Source of the DNA: Puniceicoccales bacterium
GTDB lineage: Bacteria; Verrucomicrobiota; Verrucomicrobiia; Opitutales; JAIRLM01
DNA length: 6,114 nt
Direction: 5' to 3'
Assembly (NCBI GenBank): GCA_031258995.1
Contig: JAIRMB010000051.1
Location: 1-6,114, forward strand
The notes under the pieces were generated by a model, which was given only the letters and a program-made list of their open reading frames with translations, was not told the origin of the DNA and ran no database searches. Below, in pieces: positions 1-5,088 of the stretch. The first letter of the stretch is position 1, and every line of letters begins with the position of its first letter. The position numbers and the translations under genes are program-made.

Positions 1-58
1 AAAATTTACAAAAATTTTCGCAAAGATCGATTTGGCCGTAAAAACTTCTCACTCTAAT

Positions 59-87
59 CCCCGCGGCGCGCAAGGCGCGCCGCGGGG
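59..87. repeat. Perfect 12-bp inverted repeat, GC-only hairpin
   Basis: Bases 59-70 (CCCCGCGGCGCG) are the exact reverse complement of 76-87, with a five-base loop CAAGG. The stem is entirely G and C, so it should form a very stable hairpin in RNA or single-stranded DNA. Neither strand has a T-run directly after the stem, so a standard Rho-independent terminator is unlikely. It could be a REP-like dispersed element, a protein-binding palindrome or an mRNA-stabilising hairpin. Its function is unknown. Confidence 0.75.
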
Positions 88-159
88 GCTAAAAGTTTCC
101 GGGGCCGGGGGTTTTGGGAAACTATTTTCCGGATCGGCGGGTTTCGCCCCGTCGCCTGT

Positions 160-198
160 GGCGGAAAATGAGAAAAAGTTTTTGTGCGCTTTTCCGCC
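160..198 (+). repeat. 9-bp inverted repeat, possible weak terminator
   Basis: GGCGGAAAA (160-168) is matched by its reverse complement TTTTCCGCC (190-198). The stem can be lengthened by two G-T wobbles and one T-A pair (157-159 with 199-201). The loop of 21 bases itself holds AAAAA and TTTTT around one G (173-183). On the plus strand a short T-run (202-205) follows, so it could act as a weak terminator for a gene left of the window. The T-run is short and the upstream gene is not visible, so this role is only a suggestion. Confidence 0.45.
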
Positions 199-294
199 GT
201 ATTTTCCGAAAGATCTACTTCCGCTAGCCGCAAAACTCATGCCTCCCAATTCAATGCAGATGGTCCGGCGCCAATATGTTGCCGAAACGGTTCT

Positions 295-745
295 TCATGC
301 TCGAAATCGAAAAATGCTATCACTGGCGGGCCATCTCAGCTTTTCCGCGACCCGTTCCACTAAATTCCTTCGCCGAAGAGGCTCTTTTCTTCTTCCGTAT
401 TCTCTTGGCGCATGTTTTCGTGCGCATGTGCGATGGGACATAAGCCATTCTCTGCAAGCTGCTTTTTGACTTCGCGGTACCAATAGCCCAGTCACCGATC
501 GCCATCCCCAGAAATTTGCACGGCAAATTCTCTGTCGCCTTGATGTCGTGTCGGTTACCCTTCGTTATGCGGAAGGCCATCGGCTTTCCCGGCCCGTCCA
601 TTGCCAGATGAAATTTGAAGCTAAAAACGCGACTGGTAGAAGAATATGCCCATCCCGCCGATTCCGAGGAAAGGCAATCGCGGCGGCCCACCGATTTTTC
701 GCGGAAATTAGGCAAATTTTTCTTGCAAAAGCGACATACGGACAC
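295..745 (-). pseudogene. Decayed IS5-family transposase, frameshifted
   Basis: Remnant of a DDE transposase that resembles the IS5 family (IS427/IS1031-like groups). Reading on the minus strand from 745, one frame contains KFHLAMDG, FRITKGNRHDI and VPSHMRTK. These correspond to the family's blocks around 'KIHLAVDALGNP', 'FILTxGQxHDI' and 'IPPRSNRK'. Near 410-430 the similarity jumps to another frame, which reads APREYG, then RRNLVERVAEKLR, and ends at a TGA at 295-297. That block matches the C-terminal signature (R, three residues, E, then K/R at +5 and +7) that carries the catalytic Glu. The N-terminal third of a normal transposase is missing: the next gene starts only 15 bases beyond. The block holding the second catalytic Asp (AIGDWAIG) is poorly kept. 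With a frameshift and lost ends it cannot encode an active enzyme. No terminal inverted repeats or target duplication could be identified. Family assignment is by recalled motifs, not a search. Confidence 0.75.
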
Positions 746-759
746 GGGATAGCGTCCCT

Positions 760-1548
760 ATGGCTAGTTTTCGTCCTGGCACGCGAGAGAGTTTCACCAT
801 CCTAGGGCTACTTGGTGCGGCTCTTCTGCCGGCCGGCGCTTTCGGTTGGACTTGGGACGCCTCCTATCGGCATGAGACAGAAAATGTGGGTATCGGCTGC
901 AAATATGGCCAAGGGAAGGAAGAGCTCCAGCTGGATGTTTCCGAAAAAGCCGGAAATGGCTCTCTCCTATTAGGTCTGAAGGGACGGGTCATGGACGACT
1001 CGTCCGCGGTTAATCGGGTCGCTGCGCACGTGGATTATGTTTGGGACGTCGCAGCAAATTGGCACCTCAGCGCCGGCTATCAAACTATGCGCTATTTTCG
1101 TAAGCCGGCGGGACTAAACAAACAAGGCAACGAAATACAAGGCTCTGTTCGCTGGGGAAATGACCTTTCTGTGGAGGGCGGTGTCTGCTACAATTTTGAT
1201 GAGGAGGATTTTGGCCTCTATTTCTCATTGGCGCAGTCCGCCAGTTTAGCGGCCATCGGCTGGGATTTCCTTGGCGTGCGAAGTCTACTTTCCGTCGGCT
1301 ACGACCACTGCGCTCGGCCCGGCGGTGTGGCAAATTTCTTTCAAGAAATCGCACCGGGCGAGCGCTGCGGATTTTTTTACTACGGCTGGGGCGGGGATCT
1401 GCGGTTCAAGCTTAAATCACTACCAGGCGACCTCTTTATCGGCGTCCGCTATGCGGGCAACTCTGCGCCGAAGGAAAATTGGAACAATGCGGTGGGGCAT
1501 CACCGCAATATGCTCTGGGCGGCCATGGGAGGCACGCTCCGATTTTAA
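760..1548 (+). CDS. Putative outer-membrane beta-barrel protein
   Basis: A 262-residue protein of no family I can name. It starts MASFRPGTRES, followed by a hydrophobic run (about 13-28, ILGLLGAALLPAGAFG) and a plausible signal-peptidase site near residue 29. The mature part is rich in Gly, Trp, Tyr and Phe and shows many stretches of alternating polar and non-polar residues separated by short turns (for example about 87-108, 125-145, 150-181, 204-232, 248-262). It ends GGTLRF. A C-terminal Phe with alternating hydrophobics is the usual Bam-complex recognition signal of outer-membrane barrels. I infer a small beta-barrel of perhaps 8-12 strands; substrate or role is unknown. It lies 68 bases upstream of lpxD on the same strand, so the two may share a transcript. 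The ATG was chosen because it puts the signal peptide in place; no Shine-Dalgarno is visible. Its 5' end sits 15 bases from a transposase remnant, so its native promoter may have been replaced. Confidence 0.75.
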   Translation: MASFRPGTRESFTILGLLGAALLPAGAFGWTWDASYRHETENVGIGCKYGQGKEELQLDVSEKAGNGSLLLGLKGRVMDDSSAVNRVAAHVDYVWDVAANWHLSAGYQTMRYFRKPAGLNKQGNEIQGSVRWGNDLSVEGGVCYNFDEEDFGLYFSLAQSASLAAIGWDFLGVRSLLSVGYDHCARPGGVANFFQEIAPGERCGFFYYGWGGDLRFKLKSLPGDLFIGVRYAGNSAPKENWNNAVGHHRNMLWAAMGGTLRF

Positions 1549-1616
1549 CCGCGTGCTTGGCGGCGAAATGGTACTTTCCTGTTGCGCCGACAGAGCGCAG
1601 CGCGTAGTCCGCTCGC

Positions 1617-2657
1617 GTGCGCTACGGACAGGAACGACTGCGGGAGTTGTTGCAGCCGAAAGAAGTACGAGGAAATTTTTCTGGTGCCGTTTGCGGCATT
1701 GCGTCCTTGGATCGGGCGGAGCGGGGGGACCTGTCTTTTCTCGCTAACGGAAAATACGCGCCGCTGGTGCCTAACTGCCGCGCTTCTGTTATACTCTTGC
1801 CTAGCGACTACGTCGGCGAGCCGCCGCCGGACGGAGCCTATTTTCTCCTGGAAAATCCCTCACTCGCACTGGGAATTCTCTGCGAAGAAATAGATCGGGA
1901 AAAGGAGCGGCCGCCGGAGCCGGGCATTCATCCGAGCGTTGTGCTGTCCGGGACGGCTGAAATTCATCCTAGCGCGGCCATCGGGCCCTTCTGCGTAATT
2001 GGCGATGGGGTTCACATAGGCCCCCGCTGTCGGATCGGCTCCCACTGCGCCATCGGCGATCGCTGCCGGCTCGGTGAGGACGTCTTACTGCATCCGCGGG
2101 TCACCCTCTACCGCGATTGTACGGTCGCGAATCGATGCATCCTCCACAGCGGCGCGGTGATCGGCTCGGACGGCTACGGCTACGTTTGGGAAAGGGGGCG
2201 ACATCGAAAATTGCCCCACGTGGGGCGCACCTCGCTGGCGGCGGATGTGGAAATCGGCGCCAACTGCTGCATAGATCGGGCCCGCTTCGCCGAGACGGCC
2301 ATCGGAATGGGGACCAAGGTGGACAATTTGGTCCAAATCGGACATAATGTTTTCGTTGGGGAAAATTGCCTGCTCGTGGCCCAATCCGGCGTAGCTGGCA
2401 GTACGGAGCTGGGCGATGGGGTGGTCCTGGGCGGGCAGGCGGGCATTGCGGGGCATTTGAAGATCGGACCCGAAACACAAATCGCCGCTCAGAGCGGTGT
2501 TACTGCGAACTTGCCACCAAAAAGTATCATGCGAGGTACGCCGGCACTGCCGTTGGGGACTGCCGGCCGTCTCTACGTCTACTGGAAATATCTTCCGGAG
2601 CTTTTCCGTCGCGTAGAAACGCTGGAAAAAGAGTGGAGCGAAAATTCTATCCGGTAA
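1617..2657 (+). CDS. lpxD: UDP-3-O-acylglucosamine N-acyltransferase LpxD
   Basis: LpxD transfers a hydroxyacyl chain from acyl carrier protein to the 2-amino group of UDP-3-O-acyl-glucosamine, the third step of lipid A synthesis, in the cytoplasm. The 346 residues match the usual length. The N-terminal uridine-binding domain (about 1-95) includes GDLSFLAN (37-44). From about 104 to 300 come hexapeptide repeats (IGD, IGS, IGP, LGD patterns) that build the left-handed beta-helix of the trimer. The family hallmark GSDGYGY is at 183-189. The two histidines equivalent to the E. coli catalytic pair are H243 in IGHN and H280 in AGHLKIG. A C-terminal helix (about 317-345) ends the protein, as is usual. 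The start is GTG: a TAG stop lies in frame at 1605-1607 and no ATG fits. No good Shine-Dalgarno is visible. In many bacteria lpxD sits with bamA, ompH, fabZ and lpxA; here its only companion is a small barrel protein and none of those follow it. Confidence 0.97.
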   Translation: MRYGQERLRELLQPKEVRGNFSGAVCGIASLDRAERGDLSFLANGKYAPLVPNCRASVILLPSDYVGEPPPDGAYFLLENPSLALGILCEEIDREKERPPEPGIHPSVVLSGTAEIHPSAAIGPFCVIGDGVHIGPRCRIGSHCAIGDRCRLGEDVLLHPRVTLYRDCTVANRCILHSGAVIGSDGYGYVWERGRHRKLPHVGRTSLAADVEIGANCCIDRARFAETAIGMGTKVDNLVQIGHNVFVGENCLLVAQSGVAGSTELGDGVVLGGQAGIAGHLKIGPETQIAAQSGVTANLPPKSIMRGTPALPLGTAGRLYVYWKYLPELFRRVETLEKEWSENSIR

Positions 2658-3162
2658 TCCTCTGCAGAGCAACGACAAACACCACTCTGGAAACTAGTTA
2701 CCAAACAAGGGGATCTTTCGGCCACGGAAAGGCCCAAATACCTGTGGCTCACAGTCAAATATGACCCGGACTTCCCATGAGCGCATTGTACCTCCCTAAC
2801 AATTCCGCATCGGACGAACGGCGCAAAACATAGGCGAGGAGATCCGTCCTTCTGTCCAGCTGAGCCACTAGGGGTACATGCTTGATGCGTAAAGGTTATG
2901 ATGGGGAGAGTGATCTCCCGCCATAGGCTTAAAACGCCACGGCGCTGCCGTCGGTCCCGTGGCACATATGGACGGGATTGTGTGCGCCATTTCCCAATTT
3001 GCGGTGGTCCCGGCGATTTTTTTCGCTGGTTTCGGGGAATGGCGCCTGCCGCCGGCGCGTACGGGAATAACCTGCGTCCCTCCGCCATGCCATGCGGGGG
3101 AATATTAGCAGTTTGCAAATTCCTTGGTTTTTCTAGCTCCAACCTTTGTCTCTGGCGGCGCT
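2658..3162. other. Non-coding, probably decayed region
   Basis: There is no gene here that I can support. Open frames exist on both strands but they look random (rich in Arg, Ser, Cys, Pro) and are broken by stops when read for coding-like composition. The best patch is on the minus strand (2895-2755). Small palindromes occur at 2660-2669 (CTCTGCAGAG), 2693-2700 (AACTAGTT) and 2742-2754 (CTGTG, loop GCT, CACAG). None is followed by a T-run, so I could not identify a terminator for lpxD. The stretch is most likely the remains of one or more genes that once lay between lpxD and the truA operon. Confidence 0.5.
2755..2895 (-). pseudogene. Short coding-like remnant, unidentified
   Basis: Between a TAA (2898-2896) and a TGA (2757-2755) one minus-strand frame stays open for 46 codons. 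The stretch has a composition unlike the noise around it: VAQLDRRTDLLAYVLRR followed by SSDAELLGRYNALMG, with regularly spaced Leu/Val/Ala and charged residues as in amphipathic helices. The same frame further upstream is broken by stops. There is no ATG at its start; a GTG at 2868-2866 could begin a 37-residue peptide but lacks a Shine-Dalgarno. I read it as the tail of a decayed gene and cannot name the family. It could also be chance. Confidence 0.25.
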
Positions 3163-3555
3163 TCACCCATCGCATTTTGCATCAATTGCCGGATTACTCG
3201 ATCTCCAGATTGGGGCGGTCATGGCGGGCCGCCGCTTCAATTGATTTTCCCGTCGCCTCTTATTTTTTAACGCTTTTTTAAGGAGCGTGTTCAAATTTGC
3301 AAGTTTTCCGTAGCTGTCAGCCCGCTCCAGCCCGCCATGGTTAGGCAGGAGCGCTAACCCAAAGTTCACGAATTGTTCTTCAGTGACAGGCCAATTGTAC
3401 CAATAGCGCTTCTCGACTGCCTTCGCGACGGAATCGCACAGCCGAACACAGTGGCCGTCAGTCACGTCCGTAACTTCGGAAGGGACCAGGTAGTAGGCAC
3501 TATTCTGAAAAATGAAATGGGAACCCCCACCTCCTTGTACATTTTTTACATTCAT
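3163..3555 (-). CDS. Hypothetical protein, possibly degraded
   Basis: A possible 130-residue protein that I do not recognise. Residues 1-12 contain a short Gly run. Residues about 13-70 look like real coding sequence (SAYYLVPSEVTDVTDGH, then AVEKRYWYNWPVTEEQF). The tail from about 93 to 109 is strongly basic (KKALKNKRRRENQLKRR) and is coded across two A6 runs, so a slipped frame near the 3' end is possible. No signal peptide or membrane segment is seen. It follows truA on the same strand with a 76-base gap, just beyond a terminator candidate. The ATG at 3555 has no Shine-Dalgarno; a TTG at 3591 in the same frame is an alternative start. The segment 'WPVTEEQF...LLPNHGG' faintly recalls the N-terminus of IS5-like transposases ('LTDEQWxxIxPLLP'), so a second decayed element is an alternative reading, with low confidence. 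Confidence 0.4.
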   Translation of the reverse strand: MNVKNVQGGGGSHFIFQNSAYYLVPSEVTDVTDGHCVRLCDSVAKAVEKRYWYNWPVTEEQFVNFGLALLPNHGGLERADSYGKLANLNTLLKKALKNKRRRENQLKRRPAMTAPIWRSSNPAIDAKCDG

Positions 3556-3617
3556 GGCAAACCATGTAATGCGGCTATAACGTTCTGTCAACGATCTTTA
3601 TGCGTCCATGGCCGCCT

Positions 3618-3642
3618 AAAACGATCCTCCCTTACGGATCGC
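3618..3642 (-). terminator. Candidate terminator of the dnaN-truA operon
   Basis: On the minus strand CGATCC (3641-3636) pairs with GGATCG (3627-3622) across an eight-base loop, and a G-T pair can extend the stem by one (3642 with 3621). A run of four T follows (3621-3618). The hairpin overlaps the last codons and the TAA stop (3634-3632) of truA, which is the right place for a Rho-independent terminator. The stem is short and the T-run brief, so termination would probably be partial. Confidence 0.4.
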
Positions 3643-4402
3643 TCTCGTAGAGGACCCGGTCGAGGCAGAGGCCCTCCGGTGGGGCGGATTGGAGCGGGTT
3701 ACGGATGGGGCTGGTGGGGTCCGCGAGGAGGGTGCTCAGAGATTTTTCATCGGTCTGTCCACGGCCAACGGCCACGATCGCACCCACCATGCGCCGCACC
3801 ATACGGTAGAGATAGCCGTTTCCCTCCGTCACGTAGCGGAATAGATCTCCCTCAACGGTCCAGTCGCTGCGGCAGACGGTGCGTACCGAATTCCGGTCGC
3901 CGCCCGCGCTGCGGTTGGCAAAGGCAGAAAAGTCGTGAACACCGAGAAAGACCTTCGCCGCGGCACTCATGGCAACCAGATCCAGCGGCCCATCGCCCAG
4001 CGACCAGCGGTAGCGGCAATGGAAGGGATCCGCAAATCCACGCTGGAGTTCATAGACATAGCGCTTCCCTCGGGCTGAGAAGCGGGCGTGAAAGTTCGGC
4101 GAGGCGGGGGAAATTTTTTCGACCCGGATGGCGCGGGGGAAGCCGCAGCGGAGAGCCCGCAACAGGGCATCGGTACCGTGCCGCCAGCCGAAGCTGTCGA
4201 AATGAAAAACTTGCCCGCGGGCGTGCACTCCCGCGTCCGTCCGTCCAGCTCCAATTGCGCCGGTTTTTCTTTCGAAAATTTGGGTCAATCGGGCTTCCAA
4301 AAAATCCTGTACCGTATTGGCGCCAGGCTGACTCTGCCACCCGTCCAGCCCCGTTCCGTCGTAGGCGCAGAGGCCGTACCAGCGCTGCCGCTCCGCGCTC
4401 AC
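3632..4402 (-). CDS. truA: tRNA pseudouridine synthase A
   Basis: TruA converts uridines at positions 38, 39 and 40 of the tRNA anticodon stem-loop to pseudouridine in the cytoplasm. The 256 residues fit the family. Visible motifs in order: YDGTGLDGWQSQPGANTVQ (14-32), the catalytic-loop motif GAGRTDAGVHA (51-61) with the nucleophile Asp56, RGKRYVYEL (111-119) with the conserved Tyr of the active site, HDFSAF (156-161), the segment FLYHMVR-like GYLYRMVRRMVG (196-207) and the C-terminal APPEGLCL (240-247). The gene is the last clear member of the operon. Its GTG start overlaps the TGA of ruvX in a GTGA arrangement, and AAGGA lies six bases upstream inside ruvX, so translation is probably coupled to ruvX. 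Confidence 0.97.
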   Translation of the reverse strand: MSAERQRWYGLCAYDGTGLDGWQSQPGANTVQDFLEARLTQIFERKTGAIGAGRTDAGVHARGQVFHFDSFGWRHGTDALLRALRCGFPRAIRVEKISPASPNFHARFSARGKRYVYELQRGFADPFHCRYRWSLGDGPLDLVAMSAAAKVFLGVHDFSAFANRSAGGDRNSVRTVCRSDWTVEGDLFRYVTEGNGYLYRMVRRMVGAIVAVGRGQTDEKSLSTLLADPTSPIRNPLQSAPPEGLCLDRVLYESDP

Positions 4403-4845
4403 GGCCCATCCTTTGCCATGCGCCGCTCTTCAAAAAAGTCCTGCAGCAGGAGTGCGGCCGACCGGGAATCGTCCCTTCCGCTCCGCCGCCGTCGGAGTAT
4501 TTGCCCCAATGGGCCTCGGCCGCCGGTCCGATCCAAGGCGGCCTGGTAGGAGGTGAGCCGTTCGTCAAAAAAATACAATGGTAGAGGAAAATGTTCCCGA
4601 AGCCGCTTCCCGAAGGCCCGCACTTCTCGGGCCCAATCGCCCTCGCCGCCCTCCCGATCGAGGGGCAGACCGACAACGAACGCGACGATTTCTCCTTCGC
4701 GGACAACGGCTCCCAGCTCCGCCCAAAAATCTACGGCCGCTCCGCAGATGATGGGCGGGCGCGCTACCGCGACGGCAAGGGCCGGATCACCCCACGCGAT
4801 ACCTATTCGTTTGCGGCCGTAATCGATGGCGAGATAGCGGCCCAC
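4399..4845 (-). CDS. ruvX: RuvX/YqgF-type nuclease, Holliday junction resolvase-like
   Basis: RuvX (YqgF) proteins have an RNase H-like fold. They are annotated as putative Holliday junction resolvases, and in E. coli YqgF is essential and linked to 16S rRNA 5'-end processing. The 148 residues fit the family. Signature blocks: AIDYGRKRIGIA (6-17) with Asp8, VVGLPL (57-62), FFDERLTS (92-99) with Glu95, and DDSRSAALLLQDFF (125-138) carrying the C-terminal acidic position. All three acidic sites of the expected active centre are therefore present. The start is GTG: an ATG three bases upstream is in another frame, and the previous gene's TGA lies in the same frame nine bases before. The downstream neighbour truA overlaps its stop by four bases. 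The last residues (about 139-148) are variable and slightly longer than the core requires. Confidence 0.94.
   Translation of the reverse strand: MGRYLAIDYGRKRIGIAWGDPALAVAVARPPIICGAAVDFWAELGAVVREGEIVAFVVGLPLDREGGEGDWAREVRAFGKRLREHFPLPLYFFDERLTSYQAALDRTGGRGPLGQILRRRRSGRDDSRSAALLLQDFFEERRMAKDGP
4409..4413 (-). promoter_or_regulatory. Ribosome binding site for truA inside ruvX
   Basis: AAGGA on the minus strand lies within the last codons of ruvX, six bases before the GTG of truA. It supports GTG at 4402 as the real start, even though that start overlaps the ruvX stop. Confidence 0.6.
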
Positions 4846-4852
4846 GCATGGT

Positions 4853-4856
4853 CCTC
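4853..4856 (-). promoter_or_regulatory. Ribosome binding site deciding the ruvX GTG start
   Basis: GAGG on the minus strand begins within the TGA stop of the upstream small gene and lies seven bases before the GTG at 4845. The nearby ATG (4850-4848) is out of frame with the RuvX motifs and too close to the GAGG, so GTG is the start. Confidence 0.6.
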
Positions 4857-5088
4857 AAAAATTCAGAGGTTCCAGGCCGCGACCGCACCGTCTGCAAGAA
4901 ATTTCCTCTCGCCGCCCGCTCTGCCAAAGACAGCAGCGCTCACAGCGAAAAACGTGGAAGAAGGCCTGCCTCCTGGCCCGGCGAAAGGCATAAAAATCGG
5001 AAGCAGTCCAAAGGACCAGCGCAACGCAAAGGGCGGCGAGTACCAGCAAGGCGAACACTGCCACGAGTAGAGTCATAATTTTCGTCAT
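4855..5088 (-). CDS. Small membrane-anchored putative zinc-ribbon protein
   Basis: A 77-residue protein of unknown function. Residues about 5-28 are a continuous hydrophobic stretch (TLLVAVFALLVLAALCVALVLW) that should form one transmembrane helix or an uncleaved signal anchor. Residues 36-41 are basic (RRARR at 37-40 and around), predicting the C-terminal part in the cytoplasm by the positive-inside rule. The rest contains C49-x2-C52 (CERC, with an extra C53) and, after 12 residues, C65-x2-C68 followed by Gly, a spacing typical of zinc ribbons. The ATG overlaps the dnaN TGA (ATGA) and no Shine-Dalgarno is visible, so it is probably translated by re-initiation after dnaN. The ruvX GTG follows its stop after nine bases. 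This context and the ordered Cys pairs argue that it is a real gene. It could tether a nucleic-acid or protein partner at the membrane, but that is speculation. Confidence 0.75.
   Translation of the reverse strand: MTKIMTLLVAVFALLVLAALCVALVLWTASDFYAFRRARRQAFFHVFRCERCCLWQSGRREEISCRRCGRGLEPLNF

Larger units (their letters stand above)
1..294. other. Gene-poor stretch with inverted repeats
   Basis: I see no gene I can support here. Open frames cross it on both strands, but they are low-complexity, rich in Gly/Pro/Arg/Ser, resemble no family I know, and one runs on antisense across the neighbouring transposase remnant. What stands out is structure: a GC-only hairpin at 59-87, a second inverted repeat at 160-198 and a weaker 7-base pair of arms (94-100 with 117-123). 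The stretch may be intergenic sequence plus the worn-out end of the insertion sequence whose transposase remnant begins at about 295. The true 3' end of that element could not be located. Confidence 0.5.

Noticed and set aside
32..469. Plus-strand open frame starting with TTG across the left end
   Set aside because: It has low-complexity, unrecognisable content, spans both inverted repeats and runs antisense through the transposase remnant.
1..732. Similar A/T-rich strings at 1-25 and 706-732 as direct repeats flanking the element
   Set aside because: The match needs several gaps and mismatches, and AT-rich runs agree easily by chance. It is much longer than the duplication IS5 elements make.
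2660..2754. Hairpins after lpxD as its terminator
   Set aside because: The stems are only five bases long or simple palindromes, and none is followed by a T-run on the plus strand.
2788..2877. tRNA-like segment on the minus strand: D-arm-like TGGCTCAGCTGGACAGA, a TTCG further on and partly complementary ends
   Set aside because: The T-arm and anticodon stems do not pair, the D stem is broken and the length is wrong for this D-arm class. A protein-coding reading explains the same bases about as well.
3529..3536. Perfect Shine-Dalgarno-like AAGGAGGT on the minus strand
   Set aside because: No ATG, GTG or TTG stands at a usable distance behind it in the frame. It is probably part of the codons for the Gly run of the orphan protein.
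3563..3591. Promoter with TTGACA and TACATG at 17-base spacing for the orphan frame
   Set aside because: The -10 matches only three of six bases and ends only seven bases before the ATG. Kept only as part of a low-interest finding.
3373..4584. Long plus-strand open frame opposite truA and ruvX
   Set aside because: It lies antisense to two clearly identified genes. Its product is Arg/Pro/Ser/Gly-rich and without motifs, as expected for the shadow of GC-rich coding DNA.
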